From the NCBI GenBank assembly GCA_900323505.1, contig OOIN01000008.1, positions 620,001 to 684,000 of the forward strand: 64,000 nt of DNA, given 5' to 3'. This stretch comes from Ustilago trichophora. Lineage: Eukaryota > Basidiomycota > Ustilaginomycetes > Ustilaginales > Ustilaginaceae. The translations under genes and the position numbers were made by a program. This document shows, one piece after another, positions 54,262 to 64,000 of this stretch. Within the stretch, counting starts at the first letter, position 1; the number at the start of each line of letters is the position of its first letter. The notes below the pieces were generated by a model, which was not told the DNA's origin, did no database searches, and worked only from the letters and a program-made list of their open reading frames with translations.

Positions 54262-55888
54262 ATGGCTGCCCTGCAGCAGCATGTCGCCTCCATCAAGAGC
54301 GCCTACTATATCCAGGATTCGCGCGCAATCCTAGCCGCCTTTCGTCTCGATCCAACCACCTTCTCCGCTTTGCAAGCAGATCTGAATAAGAATGTATGTA
54401 TGGTCAAGACACAATCGTGCACATGATCCACATAAACCCCTGACAATGCTATGCATCTTCCTCTTCTGCCCTCTGTAGCCGCGCCGTGACCTCTCCGATT
54501 GGATACTTGGCCAGATCCCAATATCGGCCGCTCCCACCGACTCGGACCGCTTCCAGACGCTGGTCGCCGAGTTTCTTTGCTATATCCGCGATCATGCTCC
54601 ACTACAATATGCTGCACCATCTGCTGAACCACCATACCCAACCGACTGGGATCGCGCCTACGATGCATGGGCCCTTGTCTACTCTCGCGCTTCCACCTTT
54701 TTCTCCCTACCCGAGACATCATGGTTCATCCCTAGTCTCCGCTTCTTTGCTTCCAGCCTCGTCACCTTGGCCATGGCTGTAGATCAGCGTACCGATGCCG
54801 TCCAAAAGCGCAAGACCACAGATGCAGCTGGCAGACTCTCTAAAGCAGCCGGAATGGCCGGCAACGATCGATCGCAGGCTCCAGGATCCGATACCAAACG
54901 TGCTGCCGTGCTCATGCTCGCCAACCTCAGCTTCAAGGCTTACTTCAAGCTCAACAACACTCGACTATGTGAGACGGTTCTCGGCAGTGTCGAAAATGCT
55001 CTCAAGGTCAATCGCACCTTTGCCCGCAACAATAATATACAGGACGATTCAGGCGAACAATGCTATTCCAAGGCAGACCGCGTCACCTATCGCTACTACC
55101 TCGGACGCCTACGCTTGTTCCAGCACAACATTCGAGCTGTGAGTCTTGACATATCGCTAGGTGTGGTGTGTAGCTTTCATCTGATCCTCTCTACTCACCT
55201 GTGCTTGATGCTTTTTGAACCAATGGTAGGCATCAACCCACTTGCGTTGGGCCTTCGATAACTGTACGCTCAAAAATTTGAGAAACAAGAGGGCAATCCT
55301 GATCCCGCTCGTCGCAACGTATCTTATCCTGGGCCGATATCCCGATGCTGCCCTTCTCGATGCTGCTAATTTGGTACCCGTATATGGAGGGCTCACCTAC
55401 TACCTCAAGAGTGGCCAAGCAGCTGCTGCACTAGAGGAGCTCGATCGACACATGGACTGGTTCAGAGTTCGAGGACTCTACTTGATCTTGCGAGAGAAGC
55501 TGCAGATCAGCCTTTGGCGTAACTTGTCGCGAAAATGGTGAGTACCTCAGTGCCATGTCTGCCAGATGTATGCAGCCGAATCGCGTATTGACATAATCGA
55601 CACTTTTCTTGGGTTTCGACCGACGCGTATAGCTTGACGCTGTCTTACGGATCCGTGCAAGCCTCTTCGGCTCCTCCGACACTACGATTAGATGTGCTTC
55701 TTTCGGCCGCGCGTATGGCATGGCGAGACCCTTCACTGCAGCCTGAGGATGTCGAAGCAATACTCGCAAGCATGATCGATCAGGGCTTCATCAAAGGCTA
55801 CATCCTTCACTCTAAAGCCATGTTGGTTTTGCAGAAAGGCCCCTACATGGGATTCCCTCCGATATGGACCGTCTTTGAAGCACGATGA
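54262..55888 (+). CDS. PCI-domain protein of the CSN12/PCID2 (Thp1) family
   Basis: Four exons, 54262-54393, 54479-55138, 55230-55537 and 55633-55888, give 451 residues. Introns are 85, 91 and 95 nt. The protein matches the Csn12/PCID2/Thp1 group: helical repeats with LANLSFKAYFKLNNTRLCETV, RVTYRYYLGRLRLF, then NLRNKRAILIPLVATYLILG, and a winged-helix PCI end with EAILASMIDQGFIKGYILHS. These proteins act in the TREX-2 mRNA export complex (Thp1/PCID2) or with the COP9 signalosome and splicing (Csn12). The two are hard to separate by eye; human PCID2 resembles it over the whole second half. All joints keep frame (phase 0, 0, 2) and no single frame covers it, so an unspliced reading would give four fragments. 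Confidence 0.85.
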
Positions 55889-56028
55889 AAGCCACGATGC
55901 AAGCACACTTCAATGCAGATCATCCCCAAGAGGCTGGATAATGCGTGTTCTCGACCATGCCGGTGAAGGTACAAGTACATAAATGTGAAACGATGCTGTA
56001 AGTGTATCGTAGGAAGTGTGCAGTGAGA

Positions 56029-57294
56029 TCAGTAGCCGTCATCGGAATCGTCTTGGCTTCGCGCAAATCCCAGCGATGGTCCACCTCGGCTGCGGGCGCG
56101 CAGTACAGAGACGGCATCCTTACGTACACCACCGCCACGGAAAGCCTGTCGTGCAGAAGCCGGTGTGCCCTTGTCCCTCTGCTTGGGATCCTTGACGCGT
56201 TTGTCGCTCTTGTTGAGCAGATGATAGAACTCTCCCCCTGGCATGAAGGCGGGGTCGTTGAGTCCCAGAGGATCGTCTTCACTCTTCTTGGATTTGGCCG
56301 GGCCTTTTGCGGGGGCGGTCTTTGTGGGAGCTCCCTTCTTAACGAGGGTTCGCTTCTTGAAAGCCCTCACCTTGGCACTTGGCAACGAGGCTGATGGATC
56401 GAGTGGTGTGGGTCGAATCACGCTGTCGAGGGGCTCATTTGGTTGCTGTTGGTCATCATCGTCAAAACTGGTCTTGTGGGATTTGCTCGACGTGTTGAGG
56501 GCACGAAGGACGGTGCCGTCTTCCGCCTTCTTCATTGGCAAGCCATCTCGACCCTTGACTACACCGCCTGCTCTTTGTTCCTTGCGCCTCTGCTTTCTTT
56601 CTCTCTGCAGCTTTGCAACCTCGTCAGCTCTCTCCTCTGCTGAGCGCCTCTTCAAGATGGATCTTGGCGCTGCTACGGGTTGGGCGAATACCTCGGCAAA
56701 CAGGGAGGGATCCAGTCGATTTGATGGACCTGCATCATCTTCTTCGTCTTCCTTTTCTGCGCCAACCTTGTCGCTGTCCGATGGTGTCGCTTGCTCTTCA
56801 ACTTCTTCTGTAGCTGCAATCGAGGTCTGCACAGCCTTGGCTGCCTCCTTCTCCTTCTGCTTGTCGAGCCTCTTCTTTTCAGCAGCTTGGCGCTTTGCTT
56901 TCTCACTGTTGGGAAAACGAAACAAATGAATTCAGTATTCCGTTCTAGTATTTCCAAATTGCAGGCAAAGCAGTGTCGCGGCCTCGTATACGTACGCTTT
57001 CTCCTGTGCCTTGATCTTCGCTGAGTCTTGTGAAGCCTGCTTGCGGGAGGTCTTGTTGCTTACGACCTCGATGGGAGCATCGTCGTCTTCGCTGTCCTCA
57101 TCTCCTGACTCTGCTTTGGAGGTCTGCACATTTGATCTTGAGGTAGTGGCTGTCTGTGGAGCATTGTCGGCATCGTCGTCCTCGCCATCGTCAAAGGAGA
57201 CATGACTTGTGCTTGGTTTGGATTCGGCGAGCGCCCTGGACATTTGCTGCTCTTGCAGCTTTTGTGCTTGCTTCTGTCGGCGAGCGGCGACCAT
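56029..57294 (-). CDS. Bud21/Utp16-like nucleolar protein
   Basis: Two exons, 57294-56996 and 56905-56029, join to 391 residues across a 90-nt intron with a GTACGT donor and an AACAG acceptor. Composition is highly charged: a KQAQKLQEQQ start, an acidic patch with DEDSEDDDAPIEVVSNKTS near residues 68-86, and a Lys/Glu-rich helix (EKAKRQAAEKKRLDKQKEKE) across the exon border. The APIEVVSNKTS context resembles the U3-snoRNA-associated family (Bud21/Utp16), a component of the small-subunit processome in ribosome biogenesis. The C-terminal half is basic and disordered, ending SQDDSDDGY. It is divergent from the Rxt2-like gene. The family call is moderate: gene reality is strong, function is inference. 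Confidence 0.6.
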
Positions 57295-57915
57295 CGTGGA
57301 ATTGGTTGCGTAACGCGTGTGTGTGGATGTGTGTGGATGGCTGTCCGATGATGTTACGATGTGAGATGTTGTGAGCGCTTGTGTTATGATGCAAAGCTTT
57401 GGAGAAACGGTGGAACTCGAGAAAGTTGGAAGATGGCGAGCCAAAAAAGTGAAATTTTGCTTAGTCAGCCTGAGTCTTTTTTGGGAACTCGGGTCCCGGG
57501 ATTTACGCGTCTCGTGCAGAGATGCGAGAGTGGAAAAGCGTGGGACCTCCGCTTGGCAGGCACTCGAGCAGCCGAACACTTGGAAAGCGGAGAAGCTGAA
57601 AAGAGAGAGAGAGCAACGAGAGAAGCACGAGCGAATCCATTCCGCAGATCGATTCAAGCCAAGATCTACGGCTACCAGCTTCCCATCCACTTCACCACAT
57701 CGTCCTTCATACCCTTTCCCCTTCCTTTGCTCATTCTCACAACCACTTCCAAGCTTTCTCTCACGACCCGTCTAATTTCGGCTGCAGTGTCTGCTTCCAC
57801 GCCGGATCCTCCTCCTACGACCCACATCAGGTCAGGAGCCCCGCAGCAGATCCGGTCAACATCGGCTGTCGAGACGTCGCACATCCGCTAGAGCTCGGTA
57901 CGCTCGCTCGACGTC
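57295..57915. promoter_or_regulatory. Divergent promoter, Bud21-like / Rxt2-like
   Basis: A 621-bp intergenic region between two divergent start codons (57294 on minus and 57916 on plus). No TATA box is evident. Sequence around 57660-57800 is C/T-rich, suggesting the leader of the plus-strand gene. Confidence 0.5.
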
Positions 57916-60900
57916 ATGTCGCAATCAGGCCTCACTGATCCCGCGGCGGGATCTCATCTCGCCTCGGCAAGTGCAGCTGGCGACAAACCTATTGTTGCTT
58001 CCACAAAAGCGCCCTCTGACGATGAAGCCGAAGAAGGAGAGATTCTCGATGAGGAGGAAGGTGAGATCTCTGAGAGTCGCCCTTCTGAACCTGCGACCTC
58101 TTCAGCTGCACCCACGCAGTCTACATCCGCCAATGTCGAACGGCCCTCCCAACCGTCACCAAAGCAGCCCTCCACACCTGAATTACCATCACGTAAGACC
58201 TTCGACCGCGAGCTCAAGGACGCCGACGGTTCGGAAGCCTTCCCGATCGAAGCGCCTGGTTCCGAGCCAGCGAAAGTAGACGTGCAATCGTCACAAGACA
58301 TCGAGCCTGGCCAACTCGCAGCTGAACAGGATCAACCTCCTGCTGATTCTGCAACAGCGTTAGCCACAGAAGCAACTTCCAACGACACGGCAGCCAGAGA
58401 AGCTAGTGCAGAGCAGGTACACGCTGAAATTGCAGCACCACCAACCACAACGGATGCGGTCGCCGAGTCTCACGAAGATGCGGAAAAGGTAACCACGCCG
58501 CAAGAAGCTGAGGAGCCAAGCACTCCTCAAATCCCCGAGACAGCAGAGCTCAAGTCGGAAGAGATCGCCATTGCAGCTTCTTTGCCTCAAGAAGAGAGCA
58601 AGGACGATCGAATGGAGGAGGACAAGCAGACTTTGACCGAAGTACCCGTCAGCTCGATAACACCACCGGCAGCAGACGAGCAAGCTGCCTCTATCGGTGA
58701 GCACCCGGCAGTCGAAGCATCAGAGAACAACGGGCCGGTTGACATGGACGTGGACGAGAAGGTCGCCAGTCCTAAGCAGCCTGCCGCTAACGAGAACGAC
58801 AAACCTGTCGAATCCGTGCCAGAGCCAGAGCCGATGCAGGTGGACGATGCCGTGCACACGCCCGCACTGCCTTCCGAGGGCCCGGAAGCACCCGTTGAAG
58901 CCTCGACCGTGTCTGCTGTTGAAAATGCCGTCGAGATCACGAAACCAGCGCAAGAAGTCGCTCAATCACCACCACACGTCAAGATCGAACCCCAAGCAGA
59001 ATCGTACGAGCAGCCGCCACCACAAGCAACTCAGACTACGGAACCAGTTCAATCCGAGCCTGCCAAATCCACGCGCCCTAGTCGTGAAGAAACAATGCAG
59101 AAGGAAGAACCAAGCACCGTCGAACCCCACACGGAAGCGCAGCTGCCCAAGGAGCCAGCAGAGCCTACCGACTCTCGTCACCGATCTCCCACGCCGCCGG
59201 CCGATGTGGTCTCAAGTTTGGAAGCGCCAAGGTCGGAAGAGTCGCACCAGCGCGCACCGGTCGAGAGGGACGAGCCAAGGAGAGCCAGTGCAGAGCCTCT
59301 CCGCTCCAGAAACTCCAATAGGGGCTCAGCCGCACCCAGCTCCCTCCACGAGAGGCGTGTTGAAAGGACCAAGGAGCGGTCGCATCCAGCCGAGCGATCT
59401 CAAGATCGGGAGCAGCGCGCTCGGGAGAAAGATCGCCGACGCGAGCTCGAGCGTCTGGAGCGTGAACGCGAGCGCGAGCGTGAACGCATTCGTGAATCAG
59501 AACGCAACGCCGAGATGATGATTGCTCGTGAAAACGAAGAGGCCCGTCTCATTTGGTTGTCGCTGCCAGGCAATGACCATCCGCAGTACTACACCGACAC
59601 TGACTCGGACTCGTGCTACGGAGTTGGCGGTGCTCTGGGCGTTGAGCTTACGGATGAAGAGGATCAGGACCTCAACCCACCCCTTCCCTTGTCCCTTCAA
59701 GAATACCATCCAGCGCCTTCGTACTCGCAATCCTACTTTGACGACTCCTTCCACGCTTCGAAGCGCAAACGAACCGACGATGGTAGCGATGATGATCTTC
59801 CTGCCTCGTCGCGTCGTTTCCGAAGGAAGCCTGTCTCTGGCGAGGATCGCTTTGCTTCATCGAGCTCGAGGCAGGTGCCACGAGAGGCTCTGCCCTCGAC
59901 AACAATGATTGACATCGACGACTTCCCTGTACCAGACTCGAGCATCCGTGGCGAGCCATCGGAGCGTCCCTTTGCAAGCAGGATCGAGCGTGCCTCGCTG
60001 CCCAGAATTTTCCCCTATGGTCGCACCGACGATGCGCTGGAAGAGTACGACAGCTCCGACTCGGACGAAGAGGCGATGCGCATCGCAGAAGAGCGCAAGC
60101 GACGCCATGGTAACCGCAACGGCAACCGAGGCAACAAGCTTTCCCGAGACAAGGGATCTCGCTGGATTCGTCGCGGCAAGCTTGGCGGTTGGACCGAGAT
60201 GCGAATGGAGAAGGAAATCGGCGATCGGGTGCGACACCGCGTCGAGGCGATGCAGAAGGACAACGTGCGCGCGCTGCTGTCGGCGATGCCCGAAGAGGAC
60301 AAGGCCATGTTGGCACAGTTCCCTGCTCTGCGTTACGGCCTCATTCCGAGCGATGCTCCCAGTAATGCCCGACGAGACGCGCGCGGTCGACTTTTACCGT
60401 CGGACATTTCCGAGGCAGCGCGTATCGATGCAGAGCTTGGACTCGACGGCGGATCGGCTGGTCCGAGTGGATCAAGATTGCAACGTCCAGAACATCTCAC
60501 ATCTACCTCTCTGGCACCTACACTTCTTAAACCAGCCATTACGCCTCGGCAGTTGCTGACGAGCCACACGCTTCGACACACGTTCCGCAACCCTCACATT
60601 GCGGCTCTCGGAAAGACCGCACTCGACCTCATTGAGAGCGAGGGTGTCGTGGGTCGAGCGGTGGGTCGATGCTGGGCTGCCATGGAACGCGGGGGTTGGA
60701 ACGAAGATCCTGAGCCGAAAGGTGACGAGTTGGATGGGGTCGAGGCTACGGAAGTACAGAACGGTATCTCGGCCAATGGTATGGATATCGATGGATCGGA
60801 TGCTGAGACCCCTGCCAGGCATGTGAACGGAGACGTCGCATCCAGCAGCATGTTTGGCTCGCCAATTGACAACCCTGCGCTCTCGCATCTGGACAAACTC

Positions 60901-61401
60901 TTTGTGACGAAGCAAGGCCTCGCTATCCCCCGCCTGGACGATATGGGGCAACCCATCTTTGTCCCCCCTTCCCCATCGACCCAGGCAGCCCGCGCGCAGA
61001 CGGGGATGGCCGAAGAAGCCGCCAGCGAAGCTGTGATTGAAACGACCCTGTTGCCGGCTCCAGAGCAACGCTCGATTGTACTGGCAGCGCTCGAATGCCT
61101 CCACGATCTGGCGGCTGACTCTCGAGAATATGTCGAGCGCTTGGAGGAGGTCCGATCGCGACTGGCTGCTGTCAAGCGTCGCCGCGCGCAGGTGTGGAAT
61201 GCCGTCCGACAGTGGGCGCTGGACAAGGATATCGAGGCGACGTCGCTGGCGAATGGGGGGAGAGTGGATCTGGACGCTACGTCCAAGTCTGCTGGTGCTG
61301 CTGGTGCTGCCGCTGTCGAAGCTGCGGCGGCTCTGTCTTCGGCCGCAACAGCTGCAGCTACTGTTGGGACCAACGGTAGCTCGCCTAGGAAGAGGAAGTA
61401 G
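57916..61401 (+). CDS. Rxt2-like subunit of an Rpd3L/Sin3-type complex (probable)
   Basis: An 1161-residue protein. The first about 480 residues are acidic, Glu/Pro/Ser/Ala-rich and disordered; a charged coiled-coil region follows near 480-535 (RERERERERIRESERN type). The conserved part begins near residue 700: an acidic EEYDSSDSDEEAM stretch, then NRNGNRGNKLSRDKGSRW and IRRGKLGGW at about 732-758, resembling the RXT2 N-terminal motif. A LTSHTLRHTFRNPHIAALGK helix lies near 880, and a segment with DKLFVTKQGLAIP near 994. A C-terminal helical region with EYVERLEEVRSRLAAVKRRR near 1075-1100 follows. Rxt2 belongs to the Rpd3L histone deacetylase complex in yeast. The match is by memory of motif order, so the name is tentative. 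Start ATG at 57916, no intron. Confidence 0.6.
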   Translation: MSQSGLTDPAAGSHLASASAAGDKPIVASTKAPSDDEAEEGEILDEEEGEISESRPSEPATSSAAPTQSTSANVERPSQPSPKQPSTPELPSRKTFDRELKDADGSEAFPIEAPGSEPAKVDVQSSQDIEPGQLAAEQDQPPADSATALATEATSNDTAAREASAEQVHAEIAAPPTTTDAVAESHEDAEKVTTPQEAEEPSTPQIPETAELKSEEIAIAASLPQEESKDDRMEEDKQTLTEVPVSSITPPAADEQAASIGEHPAVEASENNGPVDMDVDEKVASPKQPAANENDKPVESVPEPEPMQVDDAVHTPALPSEGPEAPVEASTVSAVENAVEITKPAQEVAQSPPHVKIEPQAESYEQPPPQATQTTEPVQSEPAKSTRPSREETMQKEEPSTVEPHTEAQLPKEPAEPTDSRHRSPTPPADVVSSLEAPRSEESHQRAPVERDEPRRASAEPLRSRNSNRGSAAPSSLHERRVERTKERSHPAERSQDREQRAREKDRRRELERLERERERERERIRESERNAEMMIARENEEARLIWLSLPGNDHPQYYTDTDSDSCYGVGGALGVELTDEEDQDLNPPLPLSLQEYHPAPSYSQSYFDDSFHASKRKRTDDGSDDDLPASSRRFRRKPVSGEDRFASSSSRQVPREALPSTTMIDIDDFPVPDSSIRGEPSERPFASRIERASLPRIFPYGRTDDALEEYDSSDSDEEAMRIAEERKRRHGNRNGNRGNKLSRDKGSRWIRRGKLGGWTEMRMEKEIGDRVRHRVEAMQKDNVRALLSAMPEEDKAMLAQFPALRYGLIPSDAPSNARRDARGRLLPSDISEAARIDAELGLDGGSAGPSGSRLQRPEHLTSTSLAPTLLKPAITPRQLLTSHTLRHTFRNPHIAALGKTALDLIESEGVVGRAVGRCWAAMERGGWNEDPEPKGDELDGVEATEVQNGISANGMDIDGSDAETPARHVNGDVASSSMFGSPIDNPALSHLDKLFVTKQGLAIPRLDDMGQPIFVPPSPSTQAARAQTGMAEEAASEAVIETTLLPAPEQRSIVLAALECLHDLAADSREYVERLEEVRSRLAAVKRRRAQVWNAVRQWALDKDIEATSLANGGRVDLDATSKSAGAAGAAAVEAAAALSSAATAAATVGTNGSSPRKRK

Positions 61402-62317
61402 AGGGCTCACGTTCCAGTGTAGGGATCAGACTGCAGCTTGCAATGCATCACTTTTTTCAGCTTTCACAACGATTGGGGGTCACTAAGTTTGAGGAAGAGG
61501 CTGTGGATCAAGCGTGACATGTATGACATGTATTGCACCCGTGAGCTTCACAGACACATGAGATACTGGTCGCATTGTGTATTGTTGTCGAGCAAGACAT
61601 TCGTGTCAAATTTGGTTGCATCGAAGCGGAACTTGGGCACGCACGACACAATATGTTCGAGCGGCCAACGGGGAGTGGGCTCGAGCGGTGGTCGAGGTGG
61701 AGGGCTGGATTGCAGTGCATTGTAGCGGGCTCAGTGCAGGCAAGAATCGCAAGAATAGTGGGGAATGGTGGGTTGAAGTCATCGGATTGCGCACATATCG
61801 ACCGGCGCCGCTGGGCGTTGGAGCTTCAGCAGGCGACGTTCAACGAATCCACCTTCTAGCATGACACAAGATCGACACAAAGAATCTGTTCCCTGCAGCC
61901 GAGTGGACGGAACGCAGGCATCATCATTTCAAGGCACAAAAGCTACAATTTCCCCACAATTTCTTAGGCTTCTCTCCGCTGAGACCCTGGCCTTTTTCTT
62001 TTCTTTCGAATCATTGTCATGCTTACGTAAGCAGGCCTTCAAAAAAAAAGAGGAGGAAAGGCCTCCCGAAGAAGACCTCTCCAGTTCCATATATTCCGGC
62101 ATGCCTTCCCCCAGAGGAGAAAGGCGGGAGGGCGTCGGCGGTAGGTCAAATCGGGTGGCCGTGCAAGCCCACCGACCCCCTCTCTCCAACCCTCATGCGT
62201 GAGCGAGAGTGGAAATGCCAAGGTCTATGGAGTAGCGATTTCGTCAAAGGATCGTGAGCAGGGTGTGCAGAGCGATACAAAGGAGAGAGAAAAGTCAGCA
62301 ATCTGTTGCTGTCATTG

Positions 62318-62475
62318 CAGGGGCGTACGGCTTTCGCGTGAAGAAGCCACCACCAGCATATCCAATACGACACACGACATCTTCGACCGCGGCAAAGCCA
62401 GACTTTGAGGAGCCATCGACCCTGATGCGGTAAGAAGTGGTGCGGATGTCGTCGAGGAGCATGCTGTGGAACTAT
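62318..62475 (-). CDS. Possible terminal exon of an unidentified minus-strand gene
   Basis: A minus-strand stretch reads FHSMLLDDIRTTSYRIRVD followed by GSSKSGFAAVEDVVCRIGY and a Gly/aromatic part ending FFTRKPYAPAMTATDC and a stop. It has balanced composition, unlike the shadow frames around it, and is preceded by a stop codon and a possible GATAG acceptor at about 62476. An upstream piece (AEYIILAEPASFDLNLIL) ends in a GTAAGT donor at about 62518 and would join in phase 0 after a 42-50-nt intron. I do not recognise the family. It may be the 3' part of a multi-exon gene or a decayed copy of one. Confidence 0.3.
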
Positions 62476-62656
62476 CTTCTTTGCAGGGCCATGTTGGGGG
62501 GCAGGGCGGAGGAGACTTACAAGTATGAGGTTCAGATCGAAGGATGCAGGCTCCGCCAAGATTATATACTCTGCCGTCCATCGCGCTCTCGAAGCGGGTC
62601 TGTGCAGCTGCTTGGCTGGCAGAGACTGTACAAGCAACAGAGTGACGCGTCTCTCT

Positions 62657-63070
62657 TCAGCAATTCTGTTGACAGAAGCGGCAAAGTTCGAGTTTGAAGG
62701 GTCGTTCCCCAGAAAATCTTAGCCATTCAGACAGAAGCCGCTTTGAGATGGCGTCTTGCATCGATCTGACATTCAGCAACTTGATACTGGCCTTGTACGA
62801 ACCCGCAGCGGATGGCCAAGGAACTGATCTCAGATTTGACAGACACGACATATGAGGGTTGCTTTTGAGACGTTGCATTTGCTGAACAGAAACTAAAGGC
62901 ATCAAAGCCGCAGTGGATTGGTATCTGCTTCGCCCGGACCATCCTGAAACAACATCGTCCAACGCAGCGTCGACCTGAAGCTTCAAGCATCGGCCGCCAG
63001 CGTTCGACAAGTTTGCCAGGAATGGCGGAAGAAGAGAAGAAATGGGTGCCAAAAATTGCCAGGCTGTCAT
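62657..63070 (-). CDS. Doubtful ORF with hydrophobic N-terminus
   Basis: The ATG at 63070 opens a 137-codon frame starting MTAWQFLAPISSLLPPFLAN, which is hydrophobic enough to be a weak signal peptide, followed by a Ser/Leu/Arg-rich, Cys-containing part ending RFCQQNC. It could be a small secreted protein, as is common in smut fungi, but there is no family or splice support. The competing frame on the same strand is of equal quality, so this is listed as a candidate only. Confidence 0.2.
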   Translation of the reverse strand: MTAWQFLAPISSLLPPFLANLSNAGGRCLKLQVDAALDDVVSGWSGRSRYQSTAALMPLVSVQQMQRLKSNPHMSCLSNLRSVPWPSAAGSYKASIKLLNVRSMQDAISKRLLSEWLRFSGERPFKLELCRFCQQNC

Positions 63071-64000
63071 GGTGACAGCAAGGACGTGCAATATAGGTAA
63101 TTTGCAATCAGCAATAAGCTTCTCCTCGGTAAAGACCTCACTGGATGAAGCGCCTGCCTCACTGTGGGATGCGCGGCGTTCAAGAGGGCAATTGTGAAGA
63201 GAGCCGAGAGGAAGCGTTTAAAGCCAGAGCGGGAAAGAAGCAGGCAAAGCAGAGGTACAGGTCAGCATTTGCTCGTATTCGAAGAAAGGTGCATCGTCGT
63301 CAACGCATCAAACAACATCCACACTGTTCTTGAGCAGTACGGATGTCGTAGAGAAGCGAATGCGACGTGCAAAAAGGTAGGGGTCAGGGCGGCACTTACG
63401 AAGATGGATGAGGAGTAGGAGGAGAGATTGGCCGGCGACACCTGGAATATATCCAGCTTCGCACGCGCGACTCAGCCAAGTCGCCAAACAAGCAAGCTCA
63501 GCCAATCCCATGCTCGCGACGTGGAGGCGGCCCGTGCCGCCAAATTCCAAATCCAAACTCCAAGTGATCACCTTTGAGTTGATCGACTTTGCCGAAGGAT
63601 GTTAGACTAGCAGAAGACTGCACAATTTGGACAAAATTGCATCGGATCCGGCTTCGATCTTTGAAAAAACAAAAGTTCCCACGCTTTTGATTGAACCAGC
63701 GTGTTGAAACCAAAATTTTGACCCGCCAATTTGAGCGATTGACTTCACGTGAGGACAGTCTACTGAGCCTGAGCAGTCTCGAATTTCAGGCAGCACATCG
63801 CAGAATGTCAATCCCAAAAACAAAAAAGGGCTTGCAGAGCGCAGAGCGAGGGAGTCTCAAGCAGTTGGCAGAGTCGAGAAGCCTTTGAAATTGAAGTCCA
63901 GCTAGTCAGTCAACCTGCCAGGCGTGGCTGTCAGTCACAGAGCCACAGGCAGCGGCGAGTGAGCCTCGCATCGAGTGAGCCAGTCGAGGACATCGAAGCT

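Larger units (their letters stand above)
61402..64000. other. End region without a confident gene
   Basis: About 2.6 kb after the Rxt2-like stop. Several plausible coding pieces exist on the minus strand (around 62310-62570, 62657-63070 and 63400-63511), with GTAAGT-type donors at about 62518 and 63399, but they do not combine into one convincing gene by eye. I see no RNA gene, repeat array or mobile element. Confidence 0.4.

Overview
The window looks like a chromosomal segment of a basidiomycete fungus, most probably a smut or smut-like yeast of the Ustilaginales. The evidence is moderate GC content, long uninterrupted reading frames, few short introns (about 45-140 nt in most cases) with GTAAGT/GTGAGT donors and CAG/TAG acceptors, long pyrimidine-rich leaders, abundant simple repeats, and proteins of clear fungal type. 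The species assignment is inference from gene style and remembered protein families; no search was possible.

Layout: 1-9.2 kb holds a Ras GTPase (+), a three-finger C2H2 zinc-finger protein (-) and the ESCRT cofactor Vta1 (-). 9.7-18.5 kb is a run of minus-strand nuclear genes: MCM4 (one intron), the APC/C activator Cdc20/Slp1, and an 846-residue nuclear-looking protein of unknown function. 20.5-23.6 kb holds a tristetraprolin-type CCCH protein (+, four coding exons) facing a Nur1/DUF2418-type nuclear-rim membrane protein (-). 24.3-33.7 kb holds a possible 59-residue spliced gene, Rab11 (+, three exons) and the 2025-residue proteasome activator Blm10/PA200 (+). 33.8-38.0 kb holds an MFS sugar-type transporter (-, three exons), an Mtc1-like protein (+, three exons) and a 56-residue Tudor-like protein (-, three exons). 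39.4-46.7 kb holds a LIP-family lipase (+), a 4.1-kb gene-free stretch and a sugar transporter (+). 47.4-61.4 kb holds a 1904-residue disordered protein (-), a PCI-domain protein of the CSN12/PCID2 family (+, four exons), a Bud21/Utp16-like nucleolar protein (-, two exons) and an Rxt2-like protein (+). The last 2.6 kb contains no gene I can defend.

Functionally the set is mostly housekeeping: replication and cell cycle (MCM4, Cdc20), chromatin and RNA (Rxt2-like, PCI protein, Bud21-like, CCCH protein), membrane traffic (Rab11, Vta1), signalling (Ras), proteasome (Blm10) and nutrient uptake (two MFS carriers, lipase). It is not an operon-like or obviously clustered system. I found no CRISPR array, intact transposon, rRNA or convincing tRNA, and nothing that demands a new system. 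The most useful leads are an inverted pair of MCB-like elements upstream of MCM4, a possible unannotated micro-exon gene at 24.3-24.8 kb, a candidate frame-shifting intron in the CCCH gene, nested palindromes at 19.4 kb, a GTTAC/GTAAC cluster at 7.3-7.5 kb, and a codon-usage patch in the sugar transporter.
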